This document shows, in pieces, positions 1 to 11,066 of a stretch of DNA of 64,000 nucleotides. Source of the stretch: Heterotrichella gracilis (lineage: Eukaryota > Sar > Xanthophyceae > Tribonematales > Xanthonemataceae); assembly GCA_032358255.1 (NCBI GenBank), contig JAULBX010032257.1, positions 62,001-126,000 of the forward strand, in the 5' to 3' direction. The notes beneath the pieces are model-generated. The model saw nothing but the letters and a program-made list of their open reading frames with translations. It was not told where the DNA came from and searched no databases. Each line of letters begins with the position of its first letter. Positions within the stretch are counted from its first letter, which is position 1. A program made the translations under genes and the position numbers.

Positions 1-3000
1 ACGCCGCCGTGCACCTGCGGGTGGGGTGGCGGGTGTGGGTGCGTGGGTGTGGGTGTGGACGTGGGTGTTGGTATTGGTGTCGGTGTCAACATCGCAGTGC
101 TTCTGCCTCAAGATGCTTATGTTACGCATGGATGCCAGTCAACAATGACCCAATGTGTTTGTGCATGCGGAGAAAGACACCTACATATGGCCAACCCCAA
201 ACCCAGCATGGCCCTCCACCCACCTTGAACGTCACTTTCACGCTAGGCCCAGCCGCTGCCCCAGAGTCCTCCCGCCTCCCAAACCCCATGCGGGAAAGCA
301 GCCCCGACCGCCGAGGGGCACCCATCCCCTCTGCCCCCTCCCCACCACCCCCGCCACCCGCATCCGGCTGCCCAGTGGTGGTGGTGGGTGTGTCGGTGTC
401 GGTGTCGGGTGGTGGTGGTGGTGGTGGTGTGTCGTTGAGTACCTCCAGGTGGAGCGATACAAGTGGCGCCTCCCCGCGAAGGCCAGCCATGGCGGTGTTG
501 AGGCCCCTGGAGAAGGGAGGGTGGGTGGGTGGGATGTAGGGTGGTGGTGGTGGTGCATGCATGCCATTCAGAGAATGGCGGGGCAAACATTACAACTAAA
601 AGGCAATAGAAGGGGCAGACTCCAACCAACGAGATACCACGTGGATGGTATTGCAATGCCTGAGATGGATGAGGCGCACATCTGTCAACTTCACATAATT
701 TCGTCTTAATCCATCTCATGACGTTGGTATCAACCCCCAGCACCCCTCACCTTGTGAAGGAATCCGACCTTGCATGCCCCCCCTTGCCCCCACTGGGCGG
801 CTTGCCAGCTATTGCCACACCATTGGCCGACCCCAGCCCCAGCTTCTTACTCAGCTGCTTCAGCACTGATTCGCCTGTGGCGGGCTGCGGGTGGGGCGGG
901 GGCAGCGGCTGCGAATTCGAGGCAAAGGGGGTGGATGGGGCTATGCCTAGGGTTTCGCCCCTGAGCCCTAGGGTTTCGCTCCGAGGCACGGCGGCGTGGA
1001 GGTGATTGGGGTCCGGGTGGGGGGGTGGCCGCGGGTGGGGTGCTGGGGCGGTGGGTAGCCCCAGGGGGGTGAAAGGGGGGGTGGCGTTGGGTGGGGAGGT
1101 GGGGATTGCGCCGTTGGGATGGGGATGGTAGTCGGGGGCGGGCGCTTCAGCGCTGCCGGGGCCTGGGAAAGGGAAACGCGGAGGGTGTTCAGCAGGGTGT
1201 AAATGAACTTCCTTGGTATATAGAGTGGTTGTCATATATGCAAGGTTTTTAACAGGTGCATAGGGTTTTGAGCAGGGTCTAATCGAGGACTCACCTGGCC
1301 CCGCTGCCGCGTGCGACCCCATCCTCCCCTCTCCATCCGCCCCTTCTCCCCCCTCCATGGCCTCCAGGGAGTCGGCAGTGTCCATGAGGGGATCACCATC
1401 ATCACCGTTCAGCACTTCAATGTACAGCATGAAGGGGGCCTTGGTCCTGCGGGGTGTGGGGGTGGGAAGAAATGTGAAAAAAGATGGTTGGGGGGTTATG
1501 AGCACCCAGATGTACAGCATGAAGGGGGCCTTGGTCCTGTGGGTGCGGGGGTGAGAGAAATGGGAGAAATGGTGGTTGGGGTGTTATGAGCACCTTGATG
1601 TAGAGCAGAAGACTTGGTCCTGCCGTGTGGGTGGGGGGAAAAGTGATAAAGAGTAATTTTACGACTCGAGTGACTGAAATTTGAGGTCCAAACTACGTCA
1701 ATATACAGCAATTCTATTTACCTACATTCCAAAACTACAGCCAGATTTGCAGTCAACCTTGCGCATGCGGCGCCAGGCAGTTCAATCCTGGCATCGAGTA
1801 TGCCTTTTGTACTTTGAAGAGGGCCGAAAATCCCCCTCCAACCACACACCTCCCCAACACCCACCATCCCACCCACCCACCTGGAATTGAGCAGCACACT
1901 CTCCTTGTGCGCCAGGCGAAGCACCCTGTCGTTGTGCCTACCCATGGGGAACCACACAGCCACACCGCTGGCAGCCGCGTGCGCAATCTCCCGGCTGATG
2001 GCCTCGAGCGACTTGCGCAGCGCCCAGCGGCGGTCCTCGGGCGCAAAGGCGGTGAGGCGGGAGGAGGCCTCGCACAGCACCTGCGGGTGGTGGTGGTGGT
2101 GTGTGTGTGTGTGGTTAAGGGTGGGCAGGTAGGTGGACATGTATGAGGACAGAGGATCGTAGAGCATTTGCTGAAAGTGTATGTGTGGCCGTGAAACTGT
2201 ATACACCCCGCTGGGTGTATACGCCCCACTTCCGCCCCCTTCCATTCATGCATGTCGGCTCAGCAAGTCGTGCACCCACCCGTCCCCCCAGCCCCCATCC
2301 ACAAAGCCCCAGCGTTGTGGTTTGTCTTCGTCGCGTCAAGGAGGGTTAAGCGGCGGGCGTGGGCTGGATTACTACATGCCCCCTCCCCACCTCCAACATG
2401 TGGCCACATTGCAATGTGTACACCCTACCCCACCCCACCCAAAAACCCATCCCCTCCCACCCACCCACCTCCACAAAGTCCAGCGTGGCGCCAAAGGTGG
2501 TTTGTCGTAGTCGGGGCGAGGAGGGGGGGGAGGCAAGGGCAGCTCGCTCATCGGAGCTCGACACAGTGCCTGGGCCCCCGCCTGCAGAGGGTGGTGGGGG
2601 CAATCAGTGGGTGTGGATGGTTGGGGGGTATACAATGGTGAATAGGCTGTGTAGGGTTTAGGGTTTAGGGAGGCAGGGTGCCAACAGTAAACGTGGAAAA
2701 AAGGGAACTCAGCCTGTACAATGTGCTCCGTCTCCATTTTGACCTAAGGAAACCTTCATACTAGTACACAAGTTTTGCCTTCATCTGTACATCGTACACT
2801 GGCACCTCCCCCCTACAAGGTACCCTCACCAGCAGGGCGTCGGGCTGCGCCCAAGCTGTCTGCTGGACCCCTCGCCCTCGCCCTAGCCCAACCCTACCCA
2901 GAACCCTACAACATACCCCATCAGCACCCCCCACCGCTCCCATCCTCCGCACCCCTAACATACCCTCGCCCTGCTAAAACATTAACCCCTTCCCCTCCCC

Positions 3001-6000
3001 TACATTCCACACCCTACCCACATGCTACCCGCCCTCGCCCAAACTGAACCCTACCAGAACCCTACAACACACCCCACGTACCCTCACCCGCGGTGAGGCT
3101 GCGCTCCAGCAGTCCACTGACCCCCTCACCCTCGCCCAGGTCGAACTTGAGGCGCCTGTAGCGGTCCTGGTGCAGGGCCATGGAGGGGGCGGGAGTGGGG
3201 CTGAGGGGCAGGGGGCGATCGGGGGACATCGGTGGGGGGCTGCGGATGGGGGGATGGGGAGGTGGTTGGTGGGTGTGGGGTGTGGAGGCGTGCGGAGGAT
3301 TGCCAATGATGCACACATCTGCTCAGCCCCATGCATTGGACAGCCTGCAGAGCAAATGATCCCCTCCAGGCCCTATCCCCCGCATGCTGGAGGTAGATGC
3401 ACACTTTAAAGCCCTCGTCAAACCCTAGCACATGCCTTCATCTCTCCCAGCAAGCAGGCAAATCCCTCAAGCCCCTTGCTCCACACACCACCTCCACTAC
3501 GCCCATCCCATCGGCACCCCCGCCCCTCCCCCTTCTATCGAAATATTACTCCACGAATACTACAGCCAGGATCCCCATGCACCCAGGAGGAAGGATGCAC
3601 ACCCTGAAACCCTCCTGGAAACGCTTCCCAAACCCTTATTCACGCACTCGACAGCCCCTGGCGCGCAAATGAGCCCCTCCAGCCCCTGGTCCCCATGCAT
3701 GCTGGAGAAGATGCCCTCGCCCAGCCCATCAGGTGACGTGGGGCGCGACAAAAAGTCGGTGGGTGAGGCGCAGCCGCTGCGGGGGTCCGCGGGGTCTGGC
3801 GACAGCCAGCGGTTGGGGGCGGAGGGGGGGCCCTGGCCGTCGGAGCTGGTCCTGGTGGGCCACCTGGGGGTGGAGTGGTGGTGGGTGGGTTTGGGTTAGG
3901 CGGTGATTGGTGGTGGCTGTGTGTGTGGGTGGACGAATGATGGTGGCTGTGGGTGGGTGGATGCTGGTGTGTACATGCGTGGGGTTGTCGGTGTTGGTCG
4001 CGGTGCCGTGTGGGTGGCTGCGGATGTTGGCATGCGCTCATGCAGGGCACTCAACACCTCAAACCCTAATCTAGGGTATGTAGCCTTGCCCTACCTCTGC
4101 GTGCGGAAGTTAGGGCTGAATGTTGGGCTGCCCAGCGGCTTGGATGGCTGGGGGCTGAGCGGCAGCAGCTTGGTGTCCCGGAAGGGGGGCTCCTGCAATC
4201 CCAGGGATGGTTCTGTGTTACTACATTTGACATGATTGATCGATTAAGGACTATTAAGAGTCGCGGGGATGGTGTGCGTACCCAGGGATGGTACCGGTAT
4301 GGTAACAATGCATGGATCCCAGGAATGGTGCATTATGATGGGGATGACTTGGGAATTCAGCAATCACAATAGGGATGGTGGTGATGCCAGAAATGATGCA
4401 CCATATCTTCAATTCCAGACATGTAGTTCTGGCACAGTGCATTACTGCTGATGGTACTGATCTCATGAGAGTAGGGTGTAGGGTCCGGGGTAGCGTGTAG
4501 GGTGTAGGGTCTTCCAAACCCTAACGAAGGGTCCTGCGCCTCACCCAGTATCCCTCCAGCGCCGCGCGCTCACACCTGTCCCGCAGGTCAGCAATGTAGC
4601 GGTTGCGAGGCTGGTCCTGGGAGATGGCCAGCAGGATCCAGTACACCTGCCACATGACAAACCCTGTCGTACACTGTGCCAAAGAACGATGGGGTGAAAA
4701 GAGACTGGCGTTCAAGATGCGCAGTGCATTCAAATGACAAGTTTGGTTGGCTTTTGAACGCAGCCGAAAGCAGCCGTGAAAGCAGCCGGGCTGGCCTACA
4801 CAGCGACAGGCAGCTCGGCGCTGACAATAGCTACACCACTTGCGGGTACTGCACTAATTTGATGGACCATCCCCTGTGGTGTGGTTTTGGTGGAGTGCAC
4901 AGTGCACCTGAATACAGCTCCGAGGAAGCCGCATTGTCTTGTTACCTCCATCACCGCCCTGCATGACCTTCTAGCCTACACCCGCCTACCCAGCCTTAGC
5001 CCATTGTCACATCTGAAAAAAAGCTAGATGTTATATTGTCCCACCTAAGGGGGTTTGGAGAGGGAGTTGAAAATTGGCAATATGCATGCATATGGGAAAT
5101 TGCCCATACATGGTAACCTGTGAGATCCGTTGGCTTCGCCGTAGGTTTTCTTCTCTTCCCTGCTGTCGTTGACCGCGCTGTGGTTACATACCTTGGGGGC
5201 GATACATGGCAACTGTGCACACATGTAAACCACCACCCGCTCCATGTAATCGGCCTGGTATCCAACCTCTCCCTTCCAAACGATGCTCTCCCATGAGGGG
5301 CTACCAGTTGCTGCAATATGCCCTTGACCCATGCATTTTCTTTGGGCTGATCCCCCCCCATTTCCTCTCCCAATAGGATGCCTTCTCACGAGGTCTATGC
5401 TAGCTCCTATGCTGCCTCAACCCTGCACTTCTCCTTGAAATCCCCCTATGCATTGCGTAGCTTGACCGCTATCCTCAGCGACTGCACGCACAAGTCCACC
5501 AGCCCGCGCTCCTTAACGCGCTCCACCATATGCCTGGCCACAATTTCTCCCTAAGGATTTCTTCCCATGAGATCTATGCGCAGCTGCTGCAGCTCCTTAC
5601 ACACGCCAATGCCGTTACATCCACCCGCCCCTAAGATTTCCCCCACCCCTACACCCCCACCCCTCCGCACCGCCTACCTTGACCGCTATCCGCAGCGACT
5701 GCGCACACAGGTCCACCAGCACGCGCTCCACCGGGTGGCCCGGCTTCTGCACCAGCAGCTGGCAGATCTGGGACAGGTACTGCTCCACGTCGGCCTCGTG
5801 CAGGCTGTACATGCGGTTGCATAGGTAGTCCTGCACCCCCGGGGAGGTGCTCTTGAACAGGTACCTGCAGAGGGTGGGCAGGGGGCATTGGCAGGTGGGT
5901 GGTGCCCGGGCTAAAGTGTGGTTGCTGGTATTGTTGGGGTGCACAGGTGTTGTTGGAACCCTGGGGAGGTGCTCTTGAACAGGTGCCTGCAGGCAGGGGT

Positions 6001-6806
6001 GTTGTTGTCGATAAGGTGGTGGTGGTGGTGGTGGTGGTTCGTTGTTTGGTGCACGGAGGTGTGGTGGTCGGCCTCTACATGCGGTTGCAGAGAGGAAACC
6101 TTTACACTGGGGAGGTGCTCTTGGACAAACGCTTGCATAGGAGGCCCTTGTGAAGGGTGATTCCCGCATGGCCAAGGGCGGCACCCTTGATTTACGGGGT
6201 GGGTGCTGGTACGGTACCATATGCACTCATGCACTTTTTGGGAGGTGATCAGGGTGCTGCAGGGAGAGAAGGTGCACAGCGTGCGTCCAGCTGGGTTGTA
6301 CTGGTGGGAAAGGGCAAGTGCTGGGCCCCAAGGGGTGTGACTAGGTAGGACTCATATATGCACCCAATATGGTATTTCTTGGTTTCCTGTCGCCAATAGT
6401 GATGGCCAGCTGGGTAGTGAGCTTGGTACAGGGTCAGTGCTGGTACTCGTGGTGCAGTGTGCAGTGGTGTCAGAGGTTGTGCTTGCTGACAAGACATGTG
6501 GATGGGTTGTTGCCATCGTGAAGTAACCTGCAGGTTGCTGCCCACATGTGACGCAGGCGTAACCTTGTTGGAAAGGTATTGCCAGTGTCTGGTGGCAATA
6601 CCAGGCGCCTGGCAAGGGTATGGGCAGCACCTCCTGATCACACCTATCAACCCTGCGCCCCCACCTGATCCATACACATGGTGTGCACAATGCTCCCACT
6701 TGCCAGCACAGGCTATGCACACTTACGTCGTGGCAATCCATGCGTCAAAGAAGTCCGAGTCGAAGAACCGAAGCAGCAAGTCTGTCTTGCCTCCCTTATC
6801 AGTCAT
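1..6806 (-). CDS. PI4KB: Phosphatidylinositol 4-kinase beta (type III), N-terminal two thirds; runs off the left edge
   Basis: Converts phosphatidylinositol to PI4P at Golgi/trans-Golgi membranes in known family members. Exons on the minus strand with matching phases: 6806-6727, 5864-5678, 4646-4545, 4192-4095, 3863-3648, 3239-3088, 2581-2469, 2080-1881, 1446-1295, 1162-751, 506-443, 367-224 (640 codons). Residues 1-123 hold the lipid-kinase accessory region: LLLRFFDSDFFDAWIATT, then SPGVQDYLCNRMYSL and WILLAISQDQP, the same order as in plant PI4K-beta. Residues ~125-316 are a serine/proline-rich linker. Residues 317-433 contain the second conserved block (GVAVWFPMGR, ESVLLNSRTKAPFMLYIEVL). 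After another low-complexity stretch GLNTAMAGLRGEAPLVSLHLE follows. The catalytic domain is not in the window, so this is an edge effect, not a truncation. The start at 6806 is the first ATG after an in-frame stop and is followed at once by conserved sequence. Introns contain several exon-edge copies. Confidence 0.9.
368..430. repeat. GGT/ACC trinucleotide tract
   Basis: Near-perfect GGT repeats with GGTGTC interruptions lie in the intron between the last two in-window PI4KB exons. Open frames reading His, Gly or Trp runs through it are artefacts of the repeat. Confidence 0.8.
1486..1640 (-). repeat. Two copies of the acceptor and start of PI4KB exon 9
   Basis: GATGTACAGCATGAAGGGG followed by GCCTTGGTCCTG at 1508-1540 is nearly identical to the acceptor side of exon 9 at 1420-1448. 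A third, more diverged version (TTGATGTAGAGCAGAAG, CTTGGTCCTGC) lies at 1596-1625. The copy at 1446 is taken as the real one because the reading frame continues from it. Confidence 0.8.
2285..2345 (-). repeat. Degenerate copy of PI4KB exon 7 end
   Basis: The minus strand carries CGACGAAGACAAACCAC and GCTTTGTGGATGGG, an imperfect copy of CGACTACGACAAACCAC and ACTTTGTGGAGGTGGG at the end of exon 7 (2510-2465). Confidence 0.65.
2845..2925 (-). repeat. Degenerate copy of PI4KB exon 6 end and donor
   Basis: On the minus strand this reads GGCGAGGGCGAGGGGTCC, then GCAGACAGCTTGGGCGCAGC, then GGTGAGGGTACC. It parallels the real exon 6 end (GGCGAGGGTGAGGGGGTC, TGGAGCGCAGCC, GGTGAGGGTACG at 3140-3080), including the splice donor. 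Confidence 0.75.
3337..3440 (-). repeat. Degenerate copy of PI4KB exon 5 end
   Basis: The segment 3339-3392 matches 3649-3707, the 3' end of exon 5 (shared CAAATGA, CCCCTCCAG, CATGCTGGAG). It lies in the intron between exons 5 and 6 and is one of the exon-edge echoes of this gene. Confidence 0.65.
5461..5532 (-). repeat. Degenerate copy of PI4KB exon 2 donor edge inside its intron
   Basis: This stretch repeats, with a few changes, the plus-strand sequence at 5679-5745 (CTTGACCGCTATCC, CAGCGACTGC, GTCCACCAGC, CGCGCTCC). It lies about 150 bases downstream (in gene direction) of the real exon end at 5678, so it is a duplicated exon end in an intron. Confidence 0.75.
5940..6150 (-). repeat. Two degenerate copies of the start of PI4KB exon 2 in the preceding intron
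   Basis: Read on the minus strand, 5990-5945 resembles the exon start (HLFKSTSPGFQQHLC against YLFKSTSPGVQDYLC). The stretch 6142-6070 is a more diverged copy that still encodes the 'LQPHVEAD' shadow of the same segment. Each copy is preceded by an acceptor-like TGCAG or GCAAG. They sit upstream of the real acceptor at 5865. Confidence 0.75.
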
Positions 6807-8678
6807 TTCGCCAACGACTGGGAAGGTCCCCGTCACATTTTGAAAACCCAAACCCACGCCCCTGCCCTAGGCTGCCATCACAAGCTCCACAAAACAAACA
6901 GGCTTAGGATAGATATGGGCAAAAGGGCCGTCGTTTTCTGAGGATCGACAAACACGTTTGGAATCGCCTGTGAGAATGCAGGTGTGCCAATAGGTTGCAA
7001 TGGGTTCAAACACGTGCGTTTTCGACCCAGTCAGGATAGCCAGCGGTGCGCACGCCAATGCCGGCGTTCTCTCCCTAAAAAAGACTTGCTGACTCCCTTC
7101 CAAAGTATGCCGCAGTTTGCCGTGTGTACTGCACGGTTTTCCTTTGGCGGTGGGGAACACCGCATCCATGACTGCAGTAAGCTGGGAGATACACCCTATT
7201 ACGGAAATGGGGAGGAAGTTACGGGCACCCCAGCACAATGCATGCATGCATCTTCGTGGATTGAACGCCCAGACGGCCTCTGGCGCTTGGTTCATTCTAC
7301 AACCTGTATATAGCACTGCCTGGTGGGTTCGAGCGTCTCAGCGTTGAGCAGAAGCGGGGCCGCGGCGCTAGCCGCCCTCTAAGTTGACAAACTATATTTA
7401 AGGTGCAGATAAAAGGCACTTGTTTTTTGGTAGTTTAGGTAGTTTCGAAACAGCACCTGCTCATAAACAGTGTAAGGCCTTTTCCATTCTCAGGCTCGGT
7501 AGTGAGTGCCTGGACGTACTTCCCGTGATGACGTGACACAACAGCTTTCACACTTTTTGTTCTTCTAGGAGTGCAATTAGCTTCTGTGAACCCTCCCAAG
7601 TCCAGGACGGCAAGGACCCCAAGCACACAGTGATGTGACTTCTCTTGCTACAAGAAGCAGCCTTTGCTGTACTGCGGCACGGGACCCTGTTCAGCGTCTA
7701 CAGCTTAAGGACTCACGCACTTGGGGTTTGGTTATCACCACCACCTTCTTGCACGATGACCCACGTTGTTTGGGCACCTTCCCATGGGCCAGCTGGCCAC
7801 TTGTGCCACTCACAATACTTGGGGGCTTTCTTCAAAATTCACGTATTACACCCACCAGTTATCCTTATGACACTGGGGCGGAATGGCTAAGCACAGCATC
7901 CCATTAACAAGGTCAAACGCACAGCCACTTACTCCGTGCGCAAGCCGAACAGGTCAGTCAACCCGCCAGTAATTAACCATGGCAAGGCAGCGTATACCAA
8001 ATTTGCAAACTCAGCAGGCATCAGCAGGCATGGAAACTTATCAGATTGAGTATCCGGTACCAGGCCCTTTGGCAAAGACTATGGTGTTTGAAAAATATGT
8101 CAGAACAGGGCTGTTGTGCATGGCCAGCACCAAGCACAGCTTTTTGATATTGCATTGCTGTTGGTGAGGCACATTGGATTCAAAGCTTTACCCACGAACT
8201 TGGGCTGTTGGAACCTGGACAAGGTTTCCGCTGCCCCCGTCCATTGAGGCAGCCTGAGGGGCAGGCCATCATCATCATCATCATCATGTTCTGGACTTTG
8301 TTTTGGCGGCAGCTGTCGGCGGTAGTTGTTGCCGCGCGCGCACAAGCCAGACAGTGGTCGTAGCAGCTACTCCCATACTGCAGGGAAACATAGGATGTTA
8401 GGGTTGCATCTGGAATACTGCTGAGGTGAACCCTCCTGCATACGCGCGCTGGCATGGTGGCAGCTGTATGTATACTACATGCTTCAAGCAAAGTGAGCAG
8501 ATGGGGTTTTCACTTTCGTCAAAATGCATTCGTTAGAGGTCAAGAAACCCATCAAAGGCATATCAAGACCGGTCGACTGCTGCTGGGGATGTGGCTGCAG
8601 GCAATAGATATTCGAATACCGACCGAATTCAACTGACTGCATGCACCTAGTTGCCATGCATATGCATGGCACACACCT
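6807..8678. other. Non-coding stretch, no gene recognised
   Basis: Upstream flank of the PI 4-kinase gene (which reads away from it) and downstream flank of the gene ending at 8679. I see only short open frames without conserved motifs or consistent splice signals, a small ATC repeat at 8266-8287, and TGCATGCA-type motifs at 7238-7252 and 8638-8668. Confidence 0.5.
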
Positions 8679-9424
8679 TCAGCTCCCTGAGCGCTTGAGC
8701 TCCTCCACGTAAAGCTCCCCACGCGCCTCACAGAAAGCGATGAACTGGGGCAGGAGCAGCCAGAACTCCCAGGTGGGCTCCTGGCCGACCAACGTCAGCA
8801 CTGCCCCCACAGACAGGACCAAGCTCAGGCAGAAGATGGCCCTCGCCGCGTCTTTGGCGGTTGCTGCGCTGTAGTCCACGATGTTTTGGACTGACTGGAC
8901 AATGGAGACCACGAGAGCTGCTTGGCCAAGCTCTGTCGCGAATGGGATGTGCAGCACGCCCAGCTCGGTGGCAAGATAGGTGCCAGCAAGTACCAGCGAC
9001 CATGTCCCACCCACCCACCACAAAGACGGAGACACCTGCAAGCGGGGCAAAGTAGTAAGTGCACTCGTGCTTCAATAGATGAGAGGTGATCACGCTGGTG
9101 AAACTGCCCTGCCTGAAGCCACCTTACCTCTTCCAGCTTCGCTGTGTCGTACGAGATGGTGAACCTGGCTGCAAGGTCCTGCTGGGAGAGGCGTAGGCGT
9201 TGGAAAGCAGCACCGATACTGTTCTGACGCCTTTCCGGCTGCCTCATGGCACACACCTTTCGAGGTGTTTGATGGGTACGTGTGAGAGAGGGTGAATGTC
9301 TTGGAACGGCTTTGACCATCGAGGTTCCTGTTGGAGTGCCCGAACGGGGCCATGCGTTGCATGCCGTCACTGTGCTCGTCTGAGCCTGCATTGTAACAAA
9401 CAAACGAGGGCTGCCAAGACCCAA
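8679..9424 (-). CDS. Small predicted membrane protein, probably plastid-targeted; function unknown
   Basis: Two exons, 9424-9128 and 9035-8679, joined in phase 0 by a clean GT-AG intron (GAG|GTAAGG ... TGCAG|GTG), give 217 residues. Residues 1-60 are rich in Ser, Thr and Arg and poor in acidic residues, as in chloroplast transit peptides. Residues ~61-99 form a charged segment (RLRLSQQDLAARFTISYDTA). The second exon has about three hydrophobic helices (WSLVLAGTYLATELGVL, ARAIFCLSLVLSVGAVLTLV, WEFWLLLPQFIAF), then a short polar tail ELYVEELKRSGS before TGA. An alternative start is the Met at residue 12. I do not recognise the family. The clean splice and contrast between charged and hydrophobic segments argue that it is real. 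Confidence 0.65.
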
Positions 9425-10201
9425 ATCAGGAAGAACCCAAATGGGTCTGCTACACCAGACTCTGATGTAAGGGGGGAAGGGATCCTCTAGTGAGGAGGCT
9501 TTGCTGAGAAGCCAAGAGGAAATATTCCTTGCTGCCTTCGCCCACTACTACTACCCACTTCAAACCAGACTTTAAAGTGGGTCCAAGAGGCTTCGATTGC
9601 CTCGTATATAGGCCGTCCTCAACAGGTTTCGCGAACAGTGACGCTGGGATATTTTAAGCGGTCGCCAAAACACAGTGCTCGCCAAAACACCTCAGTACTC
9701 ACCTCACCGCATATGACTCACCACTGCTGCTACTGCTGCAGCATGCTGGTGGCCCTGCAAGTCCCTCCGACGCAAAGGTACATATATGGCGGGTTCTCGT
9801 AGCCTATCGACGTGATGTGACAAACTTTGACCCCAAGTAACACCGCTGGATTGAAGGCGTGACCATTTAGGGCATGCATGCAACAATGCATGCATGCAAC
9901 ATTGTGTGAACCACCGTGAACCACAGTCACTGGCCCAACTATGCATCGCCGTGCTTACCAAGCTGTCAACCTTTTACGCATATACTTGGGTTGCACTGCC
10001 CGTTAGTGCACCAGTGCAGTGCCACAGCCCTTTGGCCTCACTACCAATGGAGAACTACACAAGTCTCACCTGCTGTCTTCACATATGACTGGGTAAAGGC
10101 CGCGTCAATTGCTCCTTTGCATGGTATTAAGTTGGACGCTGCCAACTCCACCTGAAGGACTTTTATCTGTAACGAAAAGCTGAACATGACAGGTGAGGCG
10201 C
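9425..10201. other. Non-coding stretch between divergent genes
   Basis: Shared upstream region of the minus-strand membrane-protein gene and the plus-strand gene starting at 10202. No coding signal was recognised. It contains TGCATGCA-type motifs at 9876-9897. It could hold an unrecognised upstream exon of the 10202 gene. Confidence 0.45.
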
Positions 10202-10933
10202 ATGGAACCCTTTGAGGAGCAGCTGCGCAAAGACAAGGCAGGCAAAACCTTGGAGAGCTACTCGCTGTTCGCACTTGGCATCGCAGCCAGGGGAGGGTGC
10301 ACACCAGCCAGGCTGCGGCTGCAGCTTATGAAAGTAGGGGTGGCTTGGATGTGTGGCATGCATGCTCACACACACCGCACATGCATGCATATGGCGCAAC
10401 CCCCCTGCCCGCATAATTAGGCTGTTCATGTCTCTCTCAGGCAACCAACATATCATAATCAGATGTAATGTTTTGTAACTTGTTTTAATTGTTTTGCATC
10501 TGTAACCCATCCCCCCAGGAGATCTCCGACTTCCCCCCCCCACCACCCACCCAGCCGCCTCGCCCTGACCCAGCACAGGTTGATATCGAGGATCAGACAG
10601 GTACAACTACCCTAACAATAAATTAACCGCAGTTTCACACATGCTTATCATGGGCAAGCAACTGACTCGCAACGCCATGCATTCGTGTAGCGCCTGCAGC
10701 AGTGCTGCAAGCGATACACATCATTAGGGCTGCTGGGGAAACCAACGTGGATTGAAGCTAAGCAAAAAGACTTGTTATCTTTAGCCTCTTGTCGGGGATT
10801 GGGTCAGTCCTGTTTGAAACGCTGGGCTGAACCCTAACTAGGGTATGGGTTTGCAGGTTCGGAGGGCGGGAGCCAGGCAGGGGGAGCAGAGGCAGGGGAG
10901 GGACAGCACCCGAACGTGGCAGAGGGGGAATAA
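10202..10933 (+). CDS. Small acidic/proline-rich protein of unknown function
   Basis: Three exons with agreeing phases: 10202-10333, 10519-10600, 10857-10933, giving 96 residues. Exon 1 encodes MEPFEEQLRKDKAGKTLESY and a short hydrophobic stretch SLFALGIAARGG. Exon 2 encodes EISDFPPPPPTQPPRP and VDIEDQT. Exon 3 encodes a Gly/Glu-rich tail ending EGE before TAA. The donors (AAA|GTAGGG, ACAG|GTACAA) and acceptors (CCCCAG, TTGCAG) are good, and the frame is open only when they are used. An acceptor-like ACAG at 10189-10192 just before the frame means the gene may have upstream exons, making this the C-terminal part of a longer protein. I do not recognise the family. The stop lies only 133 bases before the next gene's start. 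Confidence 0.55.
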
Positions 10934-11066
10934 CCCTAGGGCTTGCCGCAGCACCCACGTGCGGCCCAACTTCTGATCTCCAGTGGAAAGGAAAGGGGGC
11001 TGTTGGAAAGGAAATGAGCGTCAAAGTCGGTTATCTTTTCTAGGGTATTGACCCTCGGCCAGTGAG

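Noticed and set aside
1-300. PI 4-kinase without a kinase domain as a broken gene
   Set aside because: The gene reads off the left edge with open frame and good splice sites, so the missing catalytic domain is a window effect.
122-743. Long open frames on both strands rich in His, Pro, Gly or Trp
   Set aside because: They read through the GGT/ACC microsatellite and GC-rich intron sequence. The only supported coding parts here are the two PI4KB exons at 506-443 and 367-224.
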